Shown here: in pieces, positions 1-5,779 of the stretch
Numbering within the stretch: position 1 is the stretch's first letter
Layout: every line of letters starts with the position of its first letter
Assembly: GCA_021778875.1 (NCBI GenBank)
Contig: JAJYBT010000216.1
Location: 1-5,823 of the forward strand
From: Acidobacteriota bacterium
GTDB lineage: Bacteria > Acidobacteriota > Terriglobia > Terriglobales > Acidobacteriaceae
Direction of reading: 5' to 3'
DNA length: 5,823 bases
Translations under genes and position numbers: made by a program
Notes under the pieces: generated by a model
What the model was told of the DNA's origin: nothing
What the model saw: only the letters and a program-made list of their open reading frames with translations
The model's database searches: none

Positions 1-30
1 CTCTCACGCCACATGTCCCGGCGGTGAGAG
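1..30 (-). terminator. Stem-loop just downstream of nuoI, possible terminator
   Basis: A perfect 7-base inverted repeat (CTCTCAC at 1-7, GTGAGAG at 24-30) can extend by a further GCC/GGC step with a one-base bulge. It starts about 10 bases after the nuoI stop codon, where a transcript end would be expected. The T-tract that would prove an intrinsic terminator would lie beyond base 1 and cannot be seen, so this could also be an mRNA 3'-end stabiliser or an intercistronic hairpin. Confidence 0.4.
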
Positions 31-39
31 ATTCTTCTT

Positions 40-510
40 CTACCGCGCAGCCGTCAAAGACGCGGCGGGGACCAGCATATCTTCCTTGCGCATAACCAGA
101 TTCGTGGCATTCAGGGTCGCCAGCTCAAAGCCATGGCCGTGCGTAATGGCATCCGTGGGGCAGGCCTCCACGCAATATCCGCAGAAGATGCATCGGTTGT
201 AGTCGATGTTGTAGACCTTCGCGTAGCGCTCAGACGACGAGATGCGCTCCTGCTCCGTGTTGTCGGCAGCCTCAATGTAAATGCAGTTCGAGGGGCAGGC
301 GGCTGCGCACAAATAGCACGCCACGCACTTTTCAAGCCCGTTCTCGTCGCGCTGCAGCACATGCGCGCCGCGAAAACGCTGCTGGAAGATGGCCCCACGC
401 ATGGGTCCCGGGCCATCGGGATAGTTCTCTACCTGGGTAGGCTCCAGCATCTCGCGAAAGGTGATGCTCATGCCCTTGGCTATGCCGGCGAGGTTGCGCA
501 CAATCGACAT
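40..510 (-). CDS. nuoI: NADH-quinone oxidoreductase subunit I (8Fe ferredoxin-like)
   Basis: NuoI is the peripheral-arm subunit of respiratory complex I that carries two [4Fe-4S] clusters (N6a and N6b) and passes electrons toward the quinone site at the inner face of the membrane. The product is 156 residues if started at the ATG at 508-510. Two ferredoxin motifs are intact: CVACYLC then CP (Cys 62, 65, 68, 72) and CIFCGYC then CP (Cys 107, 110, 113, 117). The stretch GAHVLQRDENGLEKC and the segment NIDYNRCIFCGYCVEACPTD are typical of NuoI. An in-frame ATG at 577-579 would add 23 residues, but these are basic, resemble nothing in the family and have no good ribosome site, while MSIVRNLAGIAKG matches the usual NuoI N-terminus. 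No other nuo gene is in the window; the upstream gene is an unrelated exported protein. Identity is very sure, the start less so. Confidence 0.93.
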   Translation of the reverse strand: MSIVRNLAGIAKGMSITFREMLEPTQVENYPDGPGPMRGAIFQQRFRGAHVLQRDENGLEKCVACYLCAAACPSNCIYIEAADNTEQERISSSERYAKVYNIDYNRCIFCGYCVEACPTDAITHGHGFELATLNATNLVMRKEDMLVPAASLTAAR

Positions 511-623
511 GAACCCAGTATACGACGGAATTTTGACTGCGGCGCCAACCCGGACATTCCGGCCGCGGGATACTCGCATGCCCGCGCCCAGAACCTGTGG
601 CCCATCTATCTCTTCGCCGCAAT

Positions 624-1517
624 CTACCGTCGCGCGCCGGGCGGCGCAGACTGGCCGTGGTTGTTGGCCGGCGGCCGGGTGGCCGGGCTGCGATCAAACT
701 GGAGCCGGATGTATTGCTGACACAGCGGCGCATCCTGCCCGCGCTCCAGCCCCGTCACGGCGTCCTGTGCGCGGCAAAGGTGCTGCTTCATGGCATCCGC
801 TTCCTTGCCGGCCAACTCGCGAATGCGCTCCAGGCCGCTGTACGGATCAAGATCGTACTGATACACGTAATCGTCCGCAGGCCGCTTGTCCCCGTACTCA
901 AAGTGCTGCCAGGTGCCGATGCGTTCCCGCCCCGTATCATCCGCCATCACCGCGTAGACCTGCGTCCAGTTCACGCCCGGGGGCGCTGAGGAACTCCACA
1001 GATGCAAGCCCTGTTCCCCTTTCATCCATCGCGGAGTCCAGACGTGATGCCCCATGTCGTAATAGAACGACGTGAGGTACGTATCGGCGGCGCATTCCCG
1101 GCAATTGTCGTAGAGGAGTGCGGGCTCAGGCGGCATCGCCGGCGCCAGGCGCATCCAGTCAATCCAGCGCAGATTCACGCCCTTCAGCAACGGCGTAACC
1201 AGCCGGTTGGTCAGCGAAACGCTCCAAATGGAGAACGTATCCGCATTCGGAGCAGCTTCCGCCGATGCCCGAAGCGTAGTCACCACCAGAGCGGCGTCAT
1301 ACTCCACGCCGATCTCGCGAATCGCCGTCCACTTCTCGCCCTGGAGCGCGCGAGTCACCCAGATGATCACGCTCTGGTCCTGTTCGGAGTGGAAGTCAAC
1401 CCAATGAAAGGCGCTGGGCGCCTGGGCATACAGGGGAGTGGCGGCAGCCATTGCGGCTGCCATTACGGCAACCAGAAGGCCACGAATCATGCCTCGCATA
1501 ATCTCAGGGTAAATCAC
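624..1517 (-). CDS. Exported protein of unknown function with four cysteines
   Basis: I do not recognise this family. The 297-residue product starts at GTG with a GGGGA ribosome-site-like run 6 bases upstream; ATG codons at residues 7 and 10 are alternatives and would give a tidier signal peptide. A hydrophobic Ala-rich segment (about residues 11-29) ends in a signal peptidase I type site, AQA before PSA near residue 33, so the protein is probably periplasmic or secreted. The mature part is Trp/Tyr-rich, with no further membrane segment. It has only four cysteines: a CREC pair at 139 and 142, and Cys 248 and 266 flanking a charged, probably helical segment, which suggests two disulfides or a metal site. 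The C-terminal 25 residues are Pro/Arg/Ala-rich and look disordered. It begins 18 bases after the ubiD stop, so cotranscription is likely, but this does not prove a shared function. Confidence 0.8.
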   Translation of the reverse strand: MIYPEIMRGMIRGLLVAVMAAAMAAATPLYAQAPSAFHWVDFHSEQDQSVIIWVTRALQGEKWTAIREIGVEYDAALVVTTLRASAEAAPNADTFSIWSVSLTNRLVTPLLKGVNLRWIDWMRLAPAMPPEPALLYDNCRECAADTYLTSFYYDMGHHVWTPRWMKGEQGLHLWSSSAPPGVNWTQVYAVMADDTGRERIGTWQHFEYGDKRPADDYVYQYDLDPYSGLERIRELAGKEADAMKQHLCRAQDAVTGLERGQDAPLCQQYIRLQFDRSPATRPPANNHGQSAPPGARR

Positions 1518-1535
1518 CCGGTGTCCCCGGCTGCC

Positions 1536-3188
1536 CTAAAGCCCCAGACGATCCCACAAGGCGTCCACTTTGGCCTTGGTTGCCGAGTCCATCTCAATCA
1601 TCGCGGGCCAGGGGCGCTCAAAGCCTTCGGCCTTCCATTTGCGCGTTGCGTCGATGCCCATCTTCGAGCCGTAGTTGGGCAGACGCGAGGCGTGATCCAG
1701 CGAATCAACAGGCCCAAGCATGAACTGAATATCCCGCTCCGGGTCGATGTTATTCGCAACGCGAAGCACGACCTCGGCCACGTTCTGGACATCGCAGTCC
1801 TCGTCCACCACCACGATGCACTTGGTGAACATGGCCTGCCCAAGAGACCATATGGCATTCATCACCTTGCGCGCCTGGCCGGGATAGCTCTTGCGGATGG
1901 AAACCAGCATTAGATTGTGAAAAACACCCTCGACGGGCAAGTGCACATCCACAATCTCCGGGATGGTCATCCTCATCGCCGGCAAAAAGATGCGCTCTAC
2001 CGCCTTGCCCATCCACGCATCTTCCATGGGCGGCTTGCCGACGATGGTAGCTGCATAGATCGGGTCTTTCCGGTGAGTGATGCAGGTGAGGTGAAACACC
2101 GGATACTCATCCGTCATGGTGTAGAAGCCGGTATGGTCGCCGAACGGGCCTTCGGTGCGCAGTTCGCCAAGTTCCACATAGCCTTCCAGAATGATCTCGG
2201 CGTTGGCAGGCACCTCAAGGTCCACGGTTTCGCACTTCACAATCTCAACCGGCTTGCCGCGCAGAAAGCCCGCAATCATGAACTCCTCCACCTCAGGCGG
2301 AGCGGGAACAATCGCGGAGAAAGTAGTGGCGGGGTCAGTGCCAATAGCAACAGCAACCTCGAACCGCGAACCCTTCATCTTGCCCAGCGCAACCTGCGGC
2401 AAACCGCCCACGGGGCCGTCCGGAATGGAGACTGCCCCACCGGCCGACTCTGCCATGATCGCCACGCGTGCAGCCTTCGGGTCCTCCGCCGCCTGTGCTG
2501 CGGCAGCCGCGCGCATGGCCTCGCGATAGTGCTCGGCGGCCACCTTCTGGCGCTGCCAGTGCATGCCCGTCGTCTGCCCGTCAAACACCTGCATGCGATA
2601 CATGCCGATATTGCGCTTGCCTGTGCGCGGATCGCGGGTATGCACGCATGGCAGGGTGATGAATGGACCACCGTCATGCGGCCAGCATTTCAGAATTGGG
2701 AACTGGCGCAGATCAAAATTGTCGCGCAGGATGACCTCTTTGCACGGAGCATCCTTGGCGCTGATTGTCTTTGGAAATGCGCTGGTGAGCGCGCCAAGTT
2801 GCGGCAACATCTTGAGCTTGTCGAAAAGCCCCTCGGGAGCCTTGACATTCATCAGGCCATGGATTCGCTCAGCAATCTCGTCCAGCCGCTCCACTCCAAG
2901 CGCAAGCGCCATGCGGCGCTCGCTGCCAAACTGATTAATGAAGACCTTGTGGCCGGGATGTCCTTTCACATTCTCAAACAGCAGCGCCGGACCACCGGGA
3001 CCGTACTTGCCCTTGGTGGAGACGGCTTGCCCGCCTGCCGCGGATCCAATCTTCGAAGCGCGATCGGTAATCTCGGTAATTTCCAGATCGGGCGAAACCT
3101 CCTCGCGGATGCGCTTGAGTTCGCCATGCTTCTCGAGTGCTTTAATCCAGTCGCGCAGGTCGTCGTAGGCCAAGGAAGTTCGCTCCAT
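1536..3188 (-). CDS. ubiD: UbiD-family prenylated-FMN-dependent decarboxylase
   Basis: The 550-residue product aligns along its length with UbiD (4-hydroxy-3-polyprenylbenzoate decarboxylase; about 497 residues in E. coli), which uses prenylated FMN made by UbiX to remove a carboxyl group from a prenylated aromatic acid. Visible landmarks are YDDLRDWI near the N-terminus, GGPALLFEN (65-73), NIGMYR (193-198, cofactor and metal binding region), DLEVPANAEIILEGY (323-337), the acidic catalytic segment GELRTEGPFGDHTG (341-354) and GSKMGIDATRKW (507-518). Residues about 214-275 hold an insertion of roughly 40 residues, Ala-rich then Gly-rich, absent from E. coli UbiD. The ATG at 3186-3188 is the first possible start because an in-frame TGA lies 7 codons upstream. 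The TTG at 3171-3173, with GGAG 9 bases before it, would begin exactly where E. coli UbiD begins and is a real alternative. In an organism using futalosine-type menaquinone synthesis this could be the MqnL decarboxylase; ubiX and a prenyltransferase gene are not in view. Confidence 0.92.
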   Translation of the reverse strand: MERTSLAYDDLRDWIKALEKHGELKRIREEVSPDLEITEITDRASKIGSAAGGQAVSTKGKYGPGGPALLFENVKGHPGHKVFINQFGSERRMALALGVERLDEIAERIHGLMNVKAPEGLFDKLKMLPQLGALTSAFPKTISAKDAPCKEVILRDNFDLRQFPILKCWPHDGGPFITLPCVHTRDPRTGKRNIGMYRMQVFDGQTTGMHWQRQKVAAEHYREAMRAAAAAQAAEDPKAARVAIMAESAGGAVSIPDGPVGGLPQVALGKMKGSRFEVAVAIGTDPATTFSAIVPAPPEVEEFMIAGFLRGKPVEIVKCETVDLEVPANAEIILEGYVELGELRTEGPFGDHTGFYTMTDEYPVFHLTCITHRKDPIYAATIVGKPPMEDAWMGKAVERIFLPAMRMTIPEIVDVHLPVEGVFHNLMLVSIRKSYPGQARKVMNAIWSLGQAMFTKCIVVVDEDCDVQNVAEVVLRVANNIDPERDIQFMLGPVDSLDHASRLPNYGSKMGIDATRKWKAEGFERPWPAMIEMDSATKAKVDALWDRLGL

Positions 3189-3309
3189 TCGGTGATAACC
3201 GTTCTTCCCTCATACTAAGGCCTTCGGCAGCACAGGGTCGCAGGAGCGCGGAACTGCGGTGTATCAAGAACTTTGGTTTGGCAGCCGGCGGATGCGCGCT
3301 CAGTGCGCC

Positions 3310-4266
3310 TTATTGCGCGCCGGACATCGCAGGCTGTACGGCATCCATCGGATAGCCAAGACGCTTCCACTCGTCAAACCCGCCGCGCAACGGGCGGACG
3401 CGCTCGATGCCCAGCTTGTGCAGCATCATGGCCGTCTTGGCCGCCGTTGCCTCGCTGGGACACGTGCAGTACAGCACAATTTCGCGGTCGCGCGGAATCT
3501 CGTGCACGCGAGCCGCCAGCGCATCCGGAGAGAGATGCAGCGCGCCCGGCAGCGTATAGGGATCCGGCAGCAGCTCAAGCGGGTGCCGCAGATCCACAAT
3601 AAAAACCTGCTCGCCGGCGTCCAGCTGGCGCTTCAGTTCCTCCGGCTCAAGCCGGGCATCGACCAGCTTCTTCAAAAAGCGCTGGCGGCGAATCACGCGG
3701 GCAAGGAAGAATCCCACGATGCCCAATGCCAGCAGCGCGCCTGAAAATCTTCCCACCCAGTCCAACAGGCTGGGATCGCGCTTCAGCGCGTCTCCGAATA
3801 GCCGGCCAGCAACCAGCAATCCTCCCACCCAGAGCGCGGATCCGATGCCGTCAAACAGGAGGAATGCGCTGAAGGACATGCCGTTCTCGCCCGCCACAGG
3901 AGGCGCCAGCGTGGCAAGGCCCGGCACAAACTTGGCAATCATCAACGTAACGCCGCCACGGCGGCCAAACGAGTCCTGCGTCTGGCGCACGCAGATCGTG
4001 GGCTCCAGAGAAAGTTTGCACAACAGCCGCAGCACATGATGACCATACCGCCGGCCAAACAAAAACCACGCGCTATCGGCGATCAGGGCGGCAACCAACC
4101 CAACCACGAACGCAATCAGGATGCTGATCTGGTGTTCGGCAGAGAGGGCCCCCGCGGCCAGAAGCACGGGCACCGCAGGCAGGGGAAGGCCGAACTGCTC
4201 CACCATAACCCAGGCAAAGAGCAACACGTAGCCGTACGTCAGCAGAATGTGGGTGGGGAGAGCCAT
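3310..4266 (-). CDS. DedA-family membrane protein fused to a C-terminal rhodanese domain
   Basis: The 318-residue product joins two domains. Residues 1 to about 195 are a DedA/SNARE-associated (VTT) membrane domain with EQFGLPLPAVP (23-33), GRRYG (71-75) and KFVPGLATLAPPVAG (112-126), and hydrophobic segments near 8-22, 48-70, 108-125, 135-156 and 170-191. DedA proteins are inner-membrane transporters; some members carry undecaprenyl phosphate. After a basic stretch (RVIRRQRFLKK, 190-200), residues about 205-310 form one rhodanese domain: VDLRHPLE (224-231), LPGALHLSP, an active loop YCTCPSEAT with the likely catalytic Cys 267 and a second Cys 269, and LRGGFDEWKRLGYP (293-306). The domain should face the cytoplasm if the basic stretch follows the positive-inside rule. 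The loop lacks the usual basic residue of thiosulfate sulfurtransferases, so its substrate is uncertain. The ATG start has only a weak GGA upstream. The PBP gene upstream is separated by a terminator. Confidence 0.9.
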   Translation of the reverse strand: MALPTHILLTYGYVLLFAWVMVEQFGLPLPAVPVLLAAGALSAEHQISILIAFVVGLVAALIADSAWFLFGRRYGHHVLRLLCKLSLEPTICVRQTQDSFGRRGGVTLMIAKFVPGLATLAPPVAGENGMSFSAFLLFDGIGSALWVGGLLVAGRLFGDALKRDPSLLDWVGRFSGALLALGIVGFFLARVIRRQRFLKKLVDARLEPEELKRQLDAGEQVFIVDLRHPLELLPDPYTLPGALHLSPDALAARVHEIPRDREIVLYCTCPSEATAAKTAMMLHKLGIERVRPLRGGFDEWKRLGYPMDAVQPAMSGAQ

Positions 4267-4340
4267 AGAGTCCGTTCCGGTTGCGTGCAGTCAGGTCGTC
4301 CCGCGAGCCGGGCGTAATCGACAACCTCACCCTATCGGAT

Positions 4341-4371
4341 GATTCAGCGGCGGATTCGTCGCACTGAATCC
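4341..4371 (-). promoter_or_regulatory. Leader segment with two mutually exclusive hairpins upstream of the dedA-rhodanese gene
   Basis: Read on the minus strand, three related segments follow each other: GGATTCAG (4371-4364), GAATCC (4357-4352) and CTGAATC (4347-4341). The first can pair with the second (6 base pairs, 8-base loop) or with the third (7 base pairs, 16-base loop), but not with both. The segment lies after the PBP terminator and 75 bases before the dedA start, where an mRNA leader or an operator would sit. Without a visible promoter its being transcribed is an inference, and short repeats of this size can arise by chance. Confidence 0.3.
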
Positions 4372-4387
4372 ACGCAATCTGCCGCTC

Positions 4388-4425
4388 AAAAATGCAAAAG
4401 GGCCACCCGCGGGGAGATGGCCCTT
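4388..4425 (-). terminator. Intrinsic terminator of the PBP gene
   Basis: Read on the minus strand, AAGGGCCA (4425-4418) pairs perfectly with TGGCCCTT (4405-4398). The stem can continue inward through CCC/GGG after a three-base bulge. The stem is followed by TTTTGCATTTTT-like sequence down to 4388, a T-tract broken by GCA. It begins 27 bases after the PBP stop codon, so it separates the PBP transcript from dedA. On the opposite strand there is no comparable T-tract, so it probably works in one direction. Confidence 0.8.
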
Positions 4426-4439
4426 GTTCCGGCAGGAAC
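4426..4439 (-). other. Small hairpin abutting the PBP terminator
   Basis: GTTCC and GGAAC form a perfect 5-base-pair stem around a 4-base loop, ending exactly where the terminator stem begins and starting 12 bases after the PBP stop codon. The tandem arrangement may help termination or protect the mRNA 3' end. The stem is short, so its role is uncertain. Confidence 0.4.
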
Positions 4440-4451
4440 GTGCCCGCCGAT

Positions 4452-5747
4452 TTAGTTGGAAGCCCCCGAGGGCGTTGCCTGGGCCTGCTGCGTGCTCTTT
4501 GCAGAGAAGTAGTTGCTGTTCCACAGGTTCTTGTAGAACTCGCCGGTCAGCTCCGCGGCGCGAGGACCAAACGTCGGCCGTCCCCCCTCCAGGAAGAAGA
4601 CCGTAACCATCCCGCCCTGCGGCGTATCCGAGTAGGCGGCAAACCAGCCAAAGCGGGTCCCCTTGTCGGAGCAGGTCCCGGTCTTGCCGAATACGGGCAG
4701 CTCCTGGAAGTTGGCGCGCAGCCTGCGAGCCGTGCCGTACTGCACCGCGCCCGCCATGCCATCCTGCAAATCGGGAATGTACTTGGCAATGTTCAGCGTC
4801 CGCTTCACCTTGGGCTGGAAGCTGGCTGCCTCCTGCGGCGTGGTGGGATGCTGCAGATAGTAGAGCGTGCCGCCGTTGGCGATGGCCGCCACCAGCGCCC
4901 CAAGCTGCAGGGGCGTCAAGGATACGCCCTGACCAAAGCTGCACATGCGGCCTACGCCGCCCTCGGCAGCTGGAATGGGATGGTCGGGATAGATACCAAG
5001 CTGCTCGCCCTGGATGTGGTAACCGGCCAGCTCACCCAGGCCGAACTGCGTGGCATAATGGCGCACGCGCTCAAAGCCCAGCTCCCGGCCAAGCTCTTCA
5101 AAATAAAGATTATTGCTGTGGGCTATGGCCTCGGTCATGTTCATCCGGAAGCCGGACAGCTGCACCATCGTGTCCCGCGTGACCAGCCCCTCAGACAAGG
5201 CCGCCAGCGCGACCGAAAGCTTGATGGTGGAGCAGGGCTCGGCGCCCGGCGAAAGCGCCAGCTTCTGATTGACCATCGCCAGGATGCGCCCGCTCGTCGG
5301 GTCAATCACCACGGCGGTACCGTTCATGTCGCCCATGGCCTGTATGGCGGCCTGACGAACCACCGGATCCTCGCCCGCCGTAACGTCGCCCGCTCCTACT
5401 TCGCCGGTGACAAACGAACTGGCGGTGAAGCGCTCATAGTAGCGATGACGGCGCGTATGCAGCGAAGCGCGGCGAACCGCTGCTGTCGAACGCCTGGCGG
5501 TGTGGGAGTGTCCTGATTTTGCGACAACCTGCCGGGTGGCCGTTGCGGACTTCGAAGTCGTCTTGGCGGAGCGGTGCGCAGCGCTCTTGTGCTTTGTGGT
5601 ATGGCGTGTTGGGGACAGATGGTGCGCCACAGCCCTGGAGTGGTGCAGGGGCTGCGGCGCATCCAACGCCACAGCGGAGCCCATGCCCCCGCCAAGTCCA
5701 GCCAGAACCAAGACGATCGCCACAACCCAGGACAATCTCATCCGCAC
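4452..5747 (-). CDS. Penicillin-binding protein transpeptidase, compact, with basic His/Arg-rich linker
   Basis: This is a serine D,D-transpeptidase-fold protein expected to cross-link peptidoglycan (or trim it) in the periplasm. Started at the GTG at 5745-5747 it has 431 residues. Residues about 5-27 are a signal peptide or membrane anchor with a possible AVA cleavage site; residues about 34-102 are a low-complexity His/Arg/Lys/Ser/Thr/Ala linker; the rest is the transpeptidase domain, with GTAVVIDPTSGRILAM (143-158), the catalytic STIK (Ser 173, Lys 176), SNN (211-213), FGQGVSLTPLQLGAL (271-285) and KTG (355-357). All three active-site motifs are intact. Unlike ordinary class B PBPs there is no room for a dimerisation/pedestal domain. 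Cys 172 and 359 flank the active site and Cys 269 is the only other cysteine. An in-frame ATG at 5799-5801 would add 18 residues, but a strong ribosome site points to the GTG. A beta-lactamase role is less likely: the residues after SNN and the GQG segment are PBP-like and I see no class A Glu166 motif. Confidence 0.88.
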   Translation of the reverse strand: MRMRLSWVVAIVLVLAGLGGGMGSAVALDAPQPLHHSRAVAHHLSPTRHTTKHKSAAHRSAKTTSKSATATRQVVAKSGHSHTARRSTAAVRRASLHTRRHRYYERFTASSFVTGEVGAGDVTAGEDPVVRQAAIQAMGDMNGTAVVIDPTSGRILAMVNQKLALSPGAEPCSTIKLSVALAALSEGLVTRDTMVQLSGFRMNMTEAIAHSNNLYFEELGRELGFERVRHYATQFGLGELAGYHIQGEQLGIYPDHPIPAAEGGVGRMCSFGQGVSLTPLQLGALVAAIANGGTLYYLQHPTTPQEAASFQPKVKRTLNIAKYIPDLQDGMAGAVQYGTARRLRANFQELPVFGKTGTCSDKGTRFGWFAAYSDTPQGGMVTVFFLEGGRPTFGPRAAELTGEFYKNLWNSNYFSAKSTQQAQATPSGASN

Positions 5748-5752
5748 AACAT

Positions 5753-5759
5753 CCTCTCC
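5753..5759 (-). promoter_or_regulatory. Strong ribosome binding site that decides the PBP start
   Basis: GGAGAGG on the minus strand lies 5 bases before the GTG at 5747-5745 and 11 bases before the following ATG (5741-5739), with nothing comparable before the farther ATG at 5801. This favours the GTG start and makes 5748-5801 an untranslated leader. Confidence 0.6.
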
Positions 5760-5763
5760 ACCA

Positions 5764-5779
5764 ATGGATCTCGATCCAT
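5764..5779. promoter_or_regulatory. Interrupted palindrome upstream of the PBP gene
   Basis: ATGGATC (5764-5770) and GATCCAT (5773-5779) are perfect 7-base arms around a 2-base spacer. The dyad ends 4 bases before the ribosome site of the PBP gene. With a 2-base spacer it suits a dimeric DNA-binding protein better than an RNA hairpin. A looser dyad follows directly (ATGCG at 5778-5782, CGCAT at 5797-5801, with CCCATGGG at 5787-5794 between them). No promoter hexamers could be assigned with confidence in the few bases left to the window edge. Confidence 0.4.

Noticed and set aside
511..579. N-terminal 23-residue extension of NuoI
   Set aside because: The extension does not resemble NuoI, has no convincing ribosome site, and the internal Met gives the usual family start.
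1002..1913. Plus-strand open frame of 303 codons spanning the exported-protein and ubiD genes
   Set aside because: It crosses the junction of two minus-strand genes and has a low-information composition rich in His and Arg, typical of a shadow frame.
1917..3218. Plus-strand open frame of 433 codons opposite ubiD
   Set aside because: It is antisense to a clear UbiD homologue, its product shows no recognisable domain, and it is explained by the strong third-position GC bias of the real gene.
3189..3309. Promoter hexamers for ubiD in the 121-base gap
   Set aside because: TAGTAT near 3210-3215 is a fair -10 match, but no acceptable -35 lies at the right distance.
3292..3318. GCGCGC repeats around the dedA stop as a terminator
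   Set aside because: The arms are self-complementary hexamers that are common in GC-rich DNA, and no T-tract follows.
4392..5516. Plus-strand open frame of 374 codons opposite the PBP gene
   Set aside because: It runs through the terminator hairpin and antisense to intact transpeptidase motifs; its product is Arg/Gly/Ala-rich with no domain.
4452..5747. Class A beta-lactamase identity for the PBP, prompted by CS at the nucleophile and KTGTC
   Set aside because: The second motif is SNN followed by PBP-like sequence, the GQG segment is typical of PBPs, and no class A omega-loop Glu motif was found.
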